Shown: one piece after another, positions 26,147-39,165 of the stretch
Layout of the letters: the number at the start of each line of letters is the position of its first letter
Numbering within the stretch: position 1 is the stretch's first letter
DNA from: Diphasiastrum complanatum
Lineage: Eukaryota; Streptophyta; Lycopodiopsida; Lycopodiales; Lycopodiaceae
DNA length: 64,000 nt
Direction of reading: 5' to 3'
Assembly: GCA_029204225.1 (NCBI GenBank)
Contig: CM055110.1
Location: 32,993,436-33,057,435 of the forward strand
The notes under the pieces: model-generated
Database searches by the model: none
What the model saw: the letters and a program-made list of their open reading frames with translations, nothing else
Told to the model about the DNA's origin: nothing
Translations under genes and position numbers: made by a program

Positions 26147-29100
26147 CTTCAGTGTTAGATCTGTGGTCATCGATGAACTGAGCTTGTTCATATGTACTAG
26201 GCGCCTGCTTCACTTGAGTGGAAGTATTCAAAGTCTCTTCCTCCATAATATGCTTTTTATGGTCTTCTAGATTCAATTGTGCGAGTCTCCATTGGAGCGC
26301 AGTCAATGGTTCTAGTTCTTCATGCATTATTTGTCTCCCAAGCACTTGATTATATATTTTCAAAGCTGTAAGTACAGAACTTAATCATCAAAATTCAACT
26401 TATCAGCATTGAAATGAAGATACTTGAGAGCGAAGTTGCAGGCAACATGCTTTACTTGAAAGAAAAATTGGAGGAAGCCTTTATACCCAATGAAAGATTA
26501 TTTCTACCAAACATTCCTCTAAAAAAGACGGCTGCAAGGAAGCTGCTTCTTTCTCACGATATTTATTGACCGTGAATATTCCTGACATCCCACTGTGGAG
26601 GCATATGGAAGGGGCTCTGCTATTACATTTTATGATTGGCTCGTGTCTCTATATCATTATTTCTATTATGAAGGACATATTCACAGTCAAGGTATTTACC
26701 ACTTTCTTCCATTTATTTTAAAATGAAGGTGTCTAGAAGTTAATCTCATTAAAAAAAAGTTTTGAATTGAAGATTTGTGTTTGAGCACCAATTCCGGCAC
26801 TCATGCAGGCCTCATGAAACTCTCTAGAACCATTCAATTATGCTACATCACTACAGACATTAGAAAATATCTCCTTGCACATGCAAGAGCGCTGCTGCAT
26901 CATATCATTGCTTAAGTAGTGACCTAGTTTTGAAGGTCAAGAAAGCATTGACATCACCTGTCCCATAGACTGATGGAAGCATTTGAGACTGATGAAGAGT
27001 TTAGCTAACGCAGTATTTGATGCTTCAAATCTCAGAAACCCGTCCCGACCAAAACGGGTGGGCACTGGGAACGTATCAGTACAGTAGAACGTACTGGGGC
27101 AGTACATATTAAAAAACTTAATAACTACCTAAAAACCTAAAAAATAACCTACCTAAAAGTGTATGCTTCTGAAATTTGTATTTGCTGATTAGGCAGAATT
27201 TTTTTTCTTTGGGGTTAAAATCTTATTAGCGCAAGCATAGTACCGATCCTAGTAAACTTTTCTGGCTGCCCTATGAATATCCACAAATTTCCTGCACACA
27301 ACAGCATCACAAGTTTTACTACCATAATCTTGCTATACTCGCACTGTGGGACAATTCAATGTAGCCGCTTAAAAATAACTTTTCTGCCTGCCCTAATGAG
27401 TGGGACTGTTCAATACAAAACTTCTTGATTTTATCAATAAAAGATGGGGAAACCCATCGGAGTACAAAGGAATGCATGTAGAAAGTGTAAAGGCCATAAG
27501 GCGAATTGAGATACTGTACATCAACTATAACAAAGCAATAATGTATAGGAATAGCAAGCGCTCAAATCCCATCAACCGGAGCATTGAAACCTGTAGGTAA
27601 AGGGAGCTCATGAGGGAGGCCCTAAGGACACCAAGCAACACACTTAGAGGGATTCAAAGCCGAGAGTTGTTGAGAAAAATGCAGGAAAGCTGGAATGACA
27701 TTAGCAGGTCCCACATTATGCATGTCATCAGCAATGGAGAGAAACAAACAAGATGGAAAAGTAGCAGAAGGAGCTCGCAATGCTCGAAAGTGTGCCAAAG
27801 CAAAAAGAGGACCACCCAAGGGATCACCTTGTCTGATACCATCAACAGAAGGGATAACCACAACATCACCTGAGAGAGAAGCATGACTGAAATATAGTCT
27901 TGGAAAATGGCCCCTCGGGAAACATAATTGAACGCGTTTGAAACATCCACTTGAAAGACGACCCAATCTGGATGAAGATCCAAGGTAGCATGCAAAGCAT
28001 GTACGACTATCTTGCAACCGCCAGGATTAGCACAAGCAAACTGATGAGGAAATAGGTGGTCATGAAAATTATGACGAAGCTGAAAACCACGAGCCCGAGA
28101 AACCAACTTGTATAAAACCTCTCCAACAGCAATCGTACGCATGTCACCGCCAGGCTTTTCCAAGGCTATCAAACGAGCAGTACCAAGAATACGAGCAATA
28201 GCAAGAGGAATATGCCCACATGCTACAGAGGAGGAAACTTGAAAAGAGAAAATCAAACTCGCTAGCAGAATCATCAGGAGAGAAAAAATCACGAAGATGC
28301 TCGAAAACCATACCAGAAGGACCCCCAATTGACAGATGAGGACTGAGTAGAAAAGCATTGAGAAAATGGGATTCTGAGAGCTGCAGATCAATATCAAGTT
28401 CAGTGCTCAACAATAGAGAGAAGACAATCATTTGTCAGTGGAAGAAGAAGCTTCAAAGCCTGAAGGGTGGCAGCAGAAGGAGTCGTTGAACAGTGAACTC
28501 ATAGGAGCTAGAGCACGAGCTGAACGAGAATACTCACCCACTTGCAAAAGTAAAACACAGCGACGCAACCGTCGATGAACAAGGGGTATAGAAACACCAT
28601 CCGAAGTAGAACCCCGCTGAGCAGCAAGCGCATGACAGCGAAGGAAATGCTCCTCTTGCAGATTTTCCCAATCTCCTGACATAAAGCGACGAATCCTATT
28701 GTGAGATTCCCGATGACCACACATCACCACCCCGAGGAGGCAGAGGCGAAGACTAGAGAGGAAAAAGCAAAAAGGCATGCCATCAGAAGAGTTAGAAGCC
28801 AAACGAGACAAAGGTAAGGACAAAGCTCTCTGGACATCTAAGCGCAAGGCAAAGGGTATGTGTGCATAAAGATGAGGACGAGGAAAGCTAAGTGAAAGGC
28901 GGCTAAAATATCAAGGGAGCGAATCCAGGTCCATGGCGAAGTGGGAGCAGGGTGAGGTGCAAGGTCAACATTGGTTAATGCGAGCTGCTGACAAAAAGCA
29001 GAGCAAGCGTTTTGATGGCGAGAAAGAACGGCACCTTCTACATAAAGACGACCATAGCTGGACATGGAACACGGGCGCGAGAAAAGAGGAGAAAGCTGAG

Positions 29101-32100
29101 AAACTGAAAGAAAGGAAGAAACGTGGTGGTGAAGATGGGGTGGACAGTATGGTGCCACCTGGCCAGAGGAAAGAAGCACGGAATCCGCAACATCACCATG
29201 AGCTTCACGATGTGCACTTGAAGGGGAAGCCATGGAAGGATGGTCTGAAGGTGAAGAAGGTCTCTTTTCTCCACGCCGAGCAAGAGGATTGAAATCTGTG
29301 AGCTGCAGAGGATGAGAAGATTCTTGAGGAACCATATTGATAGGTAAAGATGATCCCAGCTTTGAAGCAACACAAGGAATGCACAGGCAGAAGACAAAAT
29401 GGAAAGCAGAGACAGCAAGACAGGCTTTCCGCAAAAGGTTATGCAAAAAATGAAAAGTCGGAGCTTCGGAATAGCAAAAGCAATGCACAGGTTAAACCTT
29501 GCAATTTGAGAAAAGAGTGGAATTCAGCACCATGGTTCAAGGAAAATGGAAAAGGCTTGCAAAGTAGCAACAGTGTCTAAAGCGGAATTGAACCTGAGTT
29601 TCCATTCAAAATCATTGAGGTACTCCCTGGCTATTTGGGCTGTAGCCAGGCAGGCAGGGAAACACTACCAAAAACCCTTATGATTCTGGATGAAAACAAA
29701 AGCAATACAGGTGGCCATCTAAAGAAAACATTTCTTCCTGCTCCATGAGTTCAAATGAAAGGCAAAAATTTTAAACTCAAAACAGTTTTCAAGATTTTAG
29801 ATTTTTAACCAAAACAAAGTTTAATGGTCCGTTCCGTCCCATAACGGGCAAGTATGCAAGTTCAAATGCACTAGAAGAATGTTTGTTCAAAACGTTTTCT
29901 CAGGCAATAATTACACACAGCTCATCTTAACACGTGAAGAAACCATAGCTCAAGTTTAGCCATAATTTTGCAACCCTTTATCACAGGATCATTACTAAGT
30001 ACTTCAATTAGTCACTCCAGTCAAAGATCGCAACTAATTGCTAGCTATCACCACGAGATTTGTTCTACCACTGTAAACCACAAAAGTTTCCAAATGTTTA
30101 CTCCTGATTTGGAAAAAATTTCCAGCTGAATATTGGTTTGTGTTTCGTATCTTCTATCTGGGAATCTGATGTACAGAAAGTAGGTAAAAGCTTTCTTTCA
30201 ATAGGGTGTAGAGAGTGTTGCTGTCTTGTCATTGTGATAAAGACAGACACCCTGTAAATCCAAAGAGAAAACAAAACATAGGGTCCTATGAGAGGCTGAA
30301 TACCTTCAAATTGATGGTTTCTATCCATGCTGCAAGGGTGAGCGTTCTTCAAAAGCTCCATTTTCTCTAAATATTTCCTGTAGCAATGTTAATTAACTTT
30401 GCTGAGTTCCAGGTTAATACAGTGTTTACACCAACAGCAATGTATATGTTTCAGTAGATTAAGCTTATCATGACCATCAAAAGCTTTAGCTTACAAGACT
30501 GGCTGACTTGAAGACATCAAAGTCTTGGCCATTACTACTAACTGCACCTTTCAGCAAGCTTTGCTTTCTCCTTATAAGGCTTCACCAGAACACGCGCACC
30601 ACAAATGTAGTGTGGATTTCCTTCTGAAAGAACTGTCCTTACGGTTTCTGAATAGGTGAAAGTTACAAATCCAAACATGCGCTTCTGCTGCGTTGGTATT
30701 CGAACGTCTTGAACAGGACCGTATGCCCTACAAAAAGCAACACATCTTTGTATTTTGCAAGTTGAACTTACACCATCTCATTTGCTTATATTGAAAGGGC
30801 ATGATGAAATATGTAAACTCAACTAGAAATATTACTTCAAGTAGACAAGTGCAACATGTTCTTATAAGACTGCGGCTACCTAGATTAACTGTTGCAAAAT
30901 ATTGATCTCTCCAATCAGCCGCACAAAAGAGGGCATGCAAGATAACACGCGAATCTTGCTTGAAAACCAACCACAGGAAAACAGAGTTTTTGAAAGTTGC
31001 ATTGGACTGTGCACTCACCTGAAATGTATACTGACATCCTGCATGGTAAAGGTACTCTCGGCAGGAAAAGTTAGATAGATTTGTCTTGAGCTTGAATTGA
31101 ATGAGTCATTTTCCAAAGCACTTCCTCTGTAAGCTCTAAACTTGTATGCTTCCTCAGTTAGAACAACAGCTTGCTGACCGTAAGGCCTGTTTGATCCATT
31201 GATCGAGAAAACCAGTTAGCAACGCGATCTTTCAGGTGTTACAGTACATTTTTCATCTATTCAACGATAGTGGAGAGAACAAGATAAGGGCTACTACTAT
31301 CACTAGTGGTGATATGCTAGTAGGCCGAGCAAATTACAGAGACTCTGTGAACATAACAGGTGATTGATATGTCATATATGCAACGTCCACAGGCAAAGTG
31401 CCACTCTTTCTGGACGGTATGATTCTTTGATGATGAATCTCAGAGGTTGACACTACGTGGATAGGGACCTTGATCAATTAAGACTACTGAAGAGCATGAG
31501 ATTGATAATGCTTTAAAAAATTTACCAATCAACGAGGGTGACGATATTTGGTAGCCCAGCAAGCAGATTACTAAGGCTGTTGTCAGAATTCACCTGTCTT
31601 TGGCCCTCACTGTAGCACTCCTCTGCGTGGAGCAGTTTTCCGTACCTTTCATGATAAAGCTGTGGTAAACTAGCCATGGATACAGGAGCCTTTCCTCGAA
31701 GAAGCTCGCTTAGCTCCTTCTCAAGGCACTCCAACTGCACTCCTTCAGTACCGTCTGTCTCTTGAGTTTTTTGAGATGCGTCGACAAAGTAAGCTAAGCT
31801 CGCCCGTTCACCTTCATGAACAAATCTGCAAGCATTACCGTTCTTGCAGTAGCCCCGAGCAAAATAGAGGCAAGGTTTCAACAGAGGAATGGAGCAAGAA
31901 AGCTGACTGTCCTTCATGATCAAGAATCGTTCGTTTCCTGCAAATCTGTCATACAGATTGCTCAAATCTAGTGGTGTCCTCTGTGCTACTGCCATAGCTG
32001 CATCTTGAGCTGAAGATTTATCTATTGCATAAAGGTCAGGAGAACGATAGCTGGTTTCTGATGGGCTAAATTGACTACAGCCTAGTTGAAGCTGCTGAGA

Positions 32101-32376
32101 AGCCCGAAGAGCAATGTTACGATTGGGGGTAGAAAGGCGAGGTGAATGCAGGGGACTTGAATACTGTATTGGCTTGGTAACAGAAGTGAGGCCGAGCTCT
32201 TTTTTGGCCTTGGCGATCAGGGAATGCAGAACGATGTCTGAGCCTAGAGCCAAGCGCAGCATCTCCTGCTCTTCCCAGTCCTGAAGCAGCAAGTAACCCA
32301 TTATTTTGAGAACGTTGTCAGCATCCAAGCTCTGTACCCTTGTGTAGAGCTTCCTCCTGGCCTCTTCCAGGTCCAT
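26147..32376 (-). CDS. Plant CCCH zinc-finger and RRM RNA-binding protein (five exons visible)
   Basis: Exons on the minus strand are 32376-31526, 31186-31019, 30727-30548, 30377-30304 and 26365-26147. All have GT/AG borders and their phases agree. The N-terminus ([19 protein letters not shown], then [20 protein letters not shown]) matches the plant AtC3H18/46/53-type family. The CCCH finger is [19 protein letters not shown] (C-x7-C-x5-C-x3-H), about residue 190. Exon 1 ends [11 protein letters not shown]. Exon 2 carries RNP2 (QIYLTF) and exon 3 carries RNP1 (MFGFVTF) within [15 protein letters not shown]. Exon 5 has the family helix [19 protein letters not shown]. Family members bind RNA; the target here is unknown. 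I start at 32376 because the family begins MDxxEA and the Kozak context is good; an in-frame ATG at 32388 is possible. Intron 4 is 3.9 kb and holds a non-LTR element. This appears to be an intact host gene. Confidence 0.88.
27622..29488 (-). pseudogene. Non-LTR-type reverse transcriptase remnant inside intron 4 of the CCCH gene
   Basis: Minus strand, several frames. The upstream part (29488-28428) is Ser/Pro/His-rich and includes a possible finger remnant ([15 protein letters not shown]). The RT follows: [15 protein letters not shown] (about 28330), then after a frame change [37 protein letters not shown], and [19 protein letters not shown] with the first catalytic Asp. After another shift come [18 protein letters not shown] and the [14 protein letters not shown] box, equivalent to the YxDD site. 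The pattern GPSG..EHL / IAVGEVL / QVDVxNAFN / QGDPLG is a eukaryotic non-LTR-type RT. At least two frameshifts are present. It lies in the same orientation as the host gene and should be removed with the intron. Confidence 0.75.
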
Positions 32377-32391
32377 TTCTAAACACATTGA

Positions 32392-34050
32392 TCTACAACC
32401 AAAGCATGTCCGCCTTCGTGAGAGAGATTCAAGGCTTTCATACAACATCGGAATGAACAGCTACCAAAAGTTTCGATGCCAAATAGCATTTGTTTTCAAA
32501 ATAACAAGAATTTTACTCAGAGAAATCTCATAAATCTAACCACCTGCACACATATTGAGAAGTAGGCGAAGTATTAGCCTCTTTGTGGCAGCATATACTA
32601 AGGTAAGATCACGCATATCGGAAAATAAATTAAATGTCTACTAAAAGTCTGATGTAGAATCTAGATGCCTTCAGGCCTCGTGGATTATAATCCAGACTGT
32701 ACTGTGGAGTCAAGTCAACAGATTGTGAGCCTGTTGTAGTGGACGATCCAGACGCTGAAGAGAGCTATGTAGGGCATCTAAAGTGCTATTATTTCCAAGG
32801 ATTAGTTACTTGAAACTTCAGCATAGGCTAAAAAGAAAATACGGATCCACGAAAGGTACTCAGACATGCATCTCCACAATCGACAAAAGCCGACCAAACG
32901 GCTGAAAAGACTGTGATAATGTCTCTGTAAAGGCCGGTGCCTTTTCGAACTAGATGGCAACGTGTGTACACACTAGAGGACAACTGAGACGAACTGAGAG
33001 GGGTAAACCATGTCTAGATAAATTGTGTTCGGTAGTCTATTATGGATAGATCGTAGATTGATGGCATAAGATTTTGAAAAAGCAATGCAATGTCACCCGA
33101 AAACTAAATCCATCGTAAATAATGAAGAATTGGTAGCTGCTTCTCGTATTAGCTCTCTATACATGATAAGTATGTATATCATAGCATGCTCAATTCTTAA
33201 ACTATAGCTTTGAATCTGATTAGCTGTGTTTAAGTGTTACCATTTGTTCGTCATAGCACGGTTGTTATCGTGCTCAATATGCTCTGAAAGTTTTGGAGAT
33301 ACTCAAGCTGTATATACGTCCGAATGTATATACTCAAGCTGTATATACATTCATTAGTTAATTTCCTTGATGATTGCTCATGATTTTACTGGCTAGCAGC
33401 AGCAAAAATCTCCATATAAAACTAGCTGTCTCAACACCTTCACAAAAGAAAACATGGCATTACAGACAACTTACTACTTTTCATCAAAATGAAAACTAGC
33501 AAATACCAGAGTCCAGACATAACCTCGCTGAAGACCGTTCAGTACTAATATTTTGGCTTCAATGCTATTGCAAAAGATAATGCAGAAGCAGTCAGTTAGC
33601 ATACGTTTGAAGCGTATGCTAATCAAAGCGGAAGTAAAAGTGAAAAATAGACACTTATAATTTTTTTCTGAAACAGAAAACGAATATAGCAGAAGTCGCT
33701 AGATCTTTAGCATCGTCGGCCAAACTAATCCACGTAGAGCTGTTGATAATAATCAATAAAAGGAGACTTGAGAAAGCACTATTCATCTGTTTAACAGCAG
33801 GTTGAGCAGAAGACATGCAACTGATATCTGAGAGATAGAGAAAATAGATTCTTATGATAAGTCCAAAGCAAACTACATAGATCTATAAACATTATTTCTG
33901 ACAGAATCAATAGCTTCTGCATAAATGTAGCTTACATCTTTGTTCAGCGAGCTGTTTCATGTACAAACGTAGCAAAAATGACAGACCAACGAGAAACCGA
34001 CGGCGATGAGAGCGTCGTAAAAAGAGCAAATAAATAAGAAAGAAAACCAC
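32392..34050 (-). other. Leader intron of the CCCH gene (inferred)
   Basis: A splice acceptor (TTTGGTTGTAG) at 32393 immediately precedes the coding exon, so translation starts 16 nt into that exon. No other gene is seen in this AT-rich 1.6 kb. Confidence 0.5.
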
Positions 34051-34100
34051 CTGCGTCTTGCGCCTTGTGTCTTAGTCCATCACGCCACTCCGAGGAAGAT
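34051..34100 (-). other. Probable 5' untranslated exon of the CCCH gene
   Basis: Fifty bases on the minus strand, bounded by TTGGTTGCAG and CAG|GTGGTT. It contains a minimal upstream ORF, ATG GAC TAA. The exon is inferred from splice-like borders and position only; no transcript evidence is available. Confidence 0.4.
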
Positions 34101-34342
34101 CTGCAACCAATGATCGTTATCGTTTGCTCACAATTTTACGATACAACTCACAGCAGCTGACGATATTTGGCAACGTTTCATCGTTCTTCGAGCCAGCACC
34201 CGGACGAACAATCGAACACACGAAAACGAGAGAGAGATCAATAAAAAATTAACCAACCCAAAAAATTAATTAACAACTAATTGAAAAATTAAACAATGCG
34301 ATTAAGCTAATTGTACAGGCCAGAGCGAGAGATAGACAGAGA

Positions 34343-34425
34343 GCGCGCCATGGCGCTCAAGGAAAATAATAAATTTCACACGCCTTCACGTGGATGCTAG
34401 CCACGCGTCAAGATGCCACGCGGAA
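34343..34425 (-). promoter_or_regulatory. Likely core promoter region of the CCCH gene
   Basis: Upstream of the inferred leader. On the minus strand there is an AT-rich ATTTATTATTT element and, further upstream, CCACGTG (G-box-like), GACGCGTGG and CCGCGTGG, a cluster of bZIP or CGCG-box-like sites. GC content rises locally as at plant promoters. Confidence 0.4.
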
Positions 34426-35106
34426 ACATCTCAATGGCTTTATTAACCACATGGCACAATCGGAATGCTTCTAAGATTGATCGGACGGTGGCCAATGACA
34501 AGTTTAGAATCCACCATTCCATTAAGATGTGGGGAAGAATTAAAAACTAATGAGAATATGTGGTTAACCTAAATATGTAAAGCCGAGAAAAACTAACGTA
34601 CAATAAATTTTGTAGTTAAGCTAATTATGCCGGCCAGAGAGCCTTTTGGGGAGATTTTCGGAAAAATAAAAAAACAATTAATGAAAATCGACAGAAAAAA
34701 TTTTTGCGTCAGAGCTGTGCTGCAGATCCGAGTATTATATAAATAAACAATTGAAGTGAAATGGCAGGCGAATTAAGAGCAAGGAGCTAATTCAGGAGTA
34801 ATTTTCTATCTCGAAACTAGGATTCCAAATTCAATTAAAGTATATAAAGAAAATAGTTTGAAACTGAGAATATTAAATACTTGGGTCCCTTGTCCCTTAT
34901 TTCCCATCTTTTCTCAACCTTTCATCACATTAATAAATTCGTTTTATTTGTTGTTTGATTCTCCTCTTGTTAAATTGGTGGTGGACCTGGCCTGGCCTGG
35001 CCTCTGCGATTACTCATTACTTAGTAGCAATTATGTGACTAACGCACAGGTCCTAGAACTAGAGACCCCATTCTCCATTGAAATTTGCATAGCATATATG
35101 AGGATG
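34426..35106. other. Intergenic, no gene seen
   Basis: AT-rich upstream flank of the CCCH gene. The 94-codon ORF at 34858 has no recognised features. Confidence 0.4.
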
Positions 35107-35254
35107 TATGATATAAATCATAATATTGGCAATGGCTTGTAAGCTTGCTTGTGAGGGTGACATGATGGTAAGATCTTGGCTATGATATAAATCATAATAT
35201 TGGCAATGGCATGTAAGCTTGCTTGTGACAGTGACATGATGGTAAGATCTTGGC
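35107..35254 (+). repeat. Tandem duplication, 74-bp unit x 2
   Basis: The unit from TATGATATAAATCATAATAT to ATGGTAAGATCTTGGC appears twice in direct succession with only a few substitutions (for example GAGGGTGAC versus GACAGTGAC). It includes the palindrome ATGATATAAATCAT. Confidence 0.9.
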
Positions 35255-36003
35255 TTGTGGGTTTGACCGGGCAGTTCCAAATGCCCCTATGGATGTGTGA
35301 GAAAACCTTTGGATTGTGATTGAATGTGAAGATTGTGGCCTTGGGTTGGATTATTGAAGCCCCATGTTTGCGCATTGGGGTGTTGCCAATTGAAGTCAAA
35401 GTGAGCCTATTTGGTTTTTGTCCTTACTAGTCTCAATGTATTGGACCTAGGGTCAAGGCTATTGAAGAGTGAAGTTACCCTTGAAAATTGAATTAAGGCC
35501 TCCCTAGTTTCAATCCACTACACCTTGTGCCTGCAATGTATATATATATATATTGTTAGATAATGGTTAAAATTGTAAATACGGTATAGTCTCGTAGAGG
35601 GTACATCATCTATAGTCATCAATCATGGCCTTAGTCCAGTGTGATCTTCAAAATAACAAGTTTGCATTGCTCTCAAATAATGATAAAATCTTAAAGGATA
35701 ATTTTTAATTTGTTAAGATTGTCATTTCGCAAATTGGTTTAAATACTTGTAAGTTTCAACTCATGATGTAAATTTCAAAGATCGAGGGTTTTATGCAATG
35801 TCTTATCACTTCCACTAAATGTTGTAGGTATTTAATATGGTTCTCTTGCAAGTTTTTATAAGCATTGGAAGTGTTTGAGTGGAATGTTGCAGTTAAATAC
35901 TTCAATTTTCATTCTAGTGACTTGCTACTTTCATTGGAGCTGTAAGTTTTAATGAGCACTAAAAGTTTCCACAAGTGAAACGTTTGTTCAATGAATACTG
36001 CAT
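35255..36003. other. Intergenic, no gene seen
   Basis: AT-rich, with a short (TA)n run near 35540. Confidence 0.4.
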
Positions 36004-36090
36004 ACCGATGCATCCAAGTATGCCATTGGAGCAGTGCTCACCCAACCGGACGGAAGATGTCATGATTCCGATTCCTGAAAGACCGAGGTA
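36004..36090 (+). pseudogene. Ty3/gypsy RNase H scrap
   Basis: Encodes TDASKYAIGAVLTQPDGR, the start of a gypsy RNase H domain (canonical TDAS..AIGAVL). A stop follows within ten codons. There is no flanking element sequence. Confidence 0.75.
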
Positions 36091-38440
36091 CGAAGCATAA
36101 GTGAAGGGTATCTTTGATTCATCCAAGACTATTTTAGTGAATATTGTGCATGTACTCTAGTTGCCTTAAAATCTACAACAGAATAAAAGTTTCCATTATT
36201 TGGGATCAAATGTGTCTTGCTTTATGTTTGCCTATGGGTATTTCGCTATAGTCCTTTGACAGCATAATATGATAATGTTTGAAATTACTTATGTCCAAAA
36301 TTCTCCTTTTATAAAAAGACACCACACAAACATCATCATCATAACACAGTGGCACTCTTTTTTATGTAGCAGTTATTTGTTGTCTCGAAAACCATGACCT
36401 GTCGTGTTCTTAGATGAGGGAAATATCATTCAAGATTACTCATTGTTCAGATAGCACAAAAAATGTCTAACTTGGACTACAAGTGATGGATTGCAACATT
36501 AGATACCACTAAAATCTTCAAAGAAAGACCCTCGCAATCATATAAAGCTACACAATATTCAAATCTATTTGTTTATCTTAAGAAGGATTAACATTTGGTG
36601 CTACTATGTACTTATTAAGAGAACTTAGGCATACATCTTATGTCTATCAATAATGTTGATAGTGGTATGAATTTGTTTACGCAATTGTTGTATATGTTTA
36701 TAAAATATGTATATCATTTATTTATGTTTAAAACAAATGAAAAAAGTAAAAGAAACTGTATTGGGACCTCTTTAGAGACTTGCATACCTAAGCATTTTTT
36801 AAATTTATTGGTTATTTTAAATCAGTATCACATTTTAGTACTTCACATGCAACACATTGATTGACATTGGAAAACTTGATAGCCTCTTTCCTCTTTCCTC
36901 TCGTGAATCGAAATGTTCGATTCCATGTATTGCAAATGATTGTGGAAGCATAGCCTTTGAGCAATATACAAGCTTTAGAAAAATCATCCGTACAAGATGA
37001 TAAAGAGTAATTGTTCAGACAAAAAAGATACATCATGTCATACCATAGGAAAAGAGAAGTTTCATGAATATGATGGGAGTTAGATCAAGAACTTAAATAT
37101 AATCATATGGTTTTTCTAGAAATTGATCTAAGATTCTGATCATGGTATAGGCTCCATTAGCTCGAGGGTGAGCATGTACATTTGTTTATGAATGGGAGGT
37201 TGAGTATGATGTGTAGATCATTATTGTTGCTCAATTAGGTTCATATTAGGTTAGGACCCTTGGAGGTTTATATGTACATAGAGGTCATCTAAAACCATTT
37301 ATGGTGTATCCCAGAAAGATAGGCATGGATTACAAGCAATAGACCAAGAATGTTGTCCACCATTTTTGTGCATATGTTGTGTTGTATGGTTTGTTAAGCG
37401 TTTTGAATGCATGGAATAGGTTCTCGATAACAATAGTATTCGTGCAAGGGGTTACTCAATGTGATAGTTTGGTTCATACATGGACGCAAAGTAGTGATGC
37501 AGTTTTTTGCATGGAACAACTATTTGACAAAATCAACTTGGATTACTTGATTGTCAATGGAATAATTGCATGTATCAACAAAAATATAGTCATCATTGGG
37601 TGATATTATGATAACTCATGAGAATAGTGGTCGTTTGTCTATGCATGTAGTCATGAGCCAATAAAACTTTGAGTGGGCATGATAGAAAGCTAAAATATAA
37701 TATCAATTTTTTTAAATACAAATATTGCAATCATGTAATATTTCTTGATCATTTTATGAAATAGCACCTAAATTAGCAAAAAGCAAAAAATGAATTTTGA
37801 TCATTGTGTTACGTTTGCTTGTGAATTGAATTATGATCATTGTGTTATGTTTGCTTGTGATGGCTAGTACTTAGGAAAAGATGTAATATTAGAGAATTTA
37901 GGATTTTTACTTTACGACAATGTCCATATGATGTCTAGTTTGAATTCTCACCGAAACAACATGTAAGAGGTTTGAACTTATCTTCATTCCCTCTACAGTA
38001 GATTAGATTAGTTTACCATTAGTTCCTTAGCAAAGATTGAAATTTGTAATTTGGAGCCCAACCCTTTAGGGTTGTATATCCTATCTTTGAAAGATTCTAC
38101 TAAGCCAAAAGTGATTGATTTCTTATTTATGTTGATCGAACAATATTATTCTAGGATTTCAGGTATTTTATTATTCATCCAATAGTTTTGTTTATAGTGA
38201 TAAAACTATGACATGCTTTTTGTGTTGATGGAATAAGCCTGTTCAAGGAGAAATGGAAGTTTCTCCTTATTGTTGTGTGCTTTCTTCTTCTTCAAAAATA
38301 AAAAGGTTTTTGAGTATGATGTTTTTCCTCTTTTAATATGGTCGAAAGTACAATTGAATGTTGTTGACAATCATGGACGCTTTTTAGATGTAGCTTTTTT
38401 TGGAAGCTCTAGTTTTCAATAAGCAACAAATAAAACATAA
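36091..38440. other. AT-rich intergenic, no gene seen
   Basis: Only short ORFs without domains. No repeat structure stands out at this scale. Confidence 0.4.
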
Positions 38441-38448
38441 TCTCATAT

Positions 38449-39117
38449 ATGAATTTGGAGATGTATAACATAGTGAATTGGTTGGCTTATGGCTTGCCTC
38501 CCAAAAAGGCAATGGATCACATGATAGATAATCTTATAGCAAATGTTGTTAGTTTGCCCAAAAAGAGGAAGATCAAGTGGCTTTGCAAACAAGAGAATAT
38601 CTTAGTATGGGACATATTAAGCCAAGTGAATTCCCTTGGGATGTGATTATTCTCTTGCATTGTAAGGAGTGCACTAGAATGCACCTTTAGATCATTCCAG
38701 ATGACAAGAACCCTGCTCACGAAAGATCCCACCATGAACCTCAAAAAGGTGATTGTCGAGATTCGAGAGGAAGTCGAGGCCAAAGAACATTTGGATCACA
38801 AAGATGGTTCTCACCAGGCCCTCTATGGCAACAAAGAAAAATCAAAGAAGCAATTTAAGCCTAAGAGGGAGTCCAATCAGAGGCAGGATCGTGACCAACA
38901 AGCAGAGGGAACAAGCAAGGGCAACTGGAAGACCAAAGGGAGGTCGAAACAACAAGGTGCAGACAAGAAGACTTGTGTGAGATGCAGAAGAGACGGACAT
39001 ACAGTAGATACCTGCTGGCTCAATCCCAAGATTGAGTGTATCCATTGCCACAAGAAGGGTTACGCAGCCATGGATTGCCGCCAGAACCCAAGAAACAAGT
39101 CAGCACAGAACATATAG
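38449..39117 (+). pseudogene. Copia element C gag, C-terminal half
   Basis: The upstream part is decayed. From 38701 the frame reads a Gag tail rich in Lys, Gln and Arg, then two zinc knuckles: CVRCRRDGHTVDTC (intact C-x2-C-x4-H-x4-C) and CIHCHKKGYAAMDC, where the metal-binding His is replaced by Tyr. The frame stops at a TAG (39115) but pol continues in the same frame. No 5' LTR or PBS was found on the left, so the element is truncated there. Confidence 0.75.
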
Positions 39118-39165
39118 GAGAACAACAATAGTTCATCCTATGTCGAGGAGCCCGAGAGCTCGAAA

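Noticed and set aside
28933-29292. 119-codon plus-strand ORF rich in Lys and Glu
   Set aside because: Antisense shadow of the Ser/Pro-rich part of the non-LTR element on the minus strand.
27400-29600. CCCH-gene exons within the RT region
   Set aside because: The reading frames match a non-LTR reverse transcriptase, and the exon 4 to exon 5 phases agree without extra exons.
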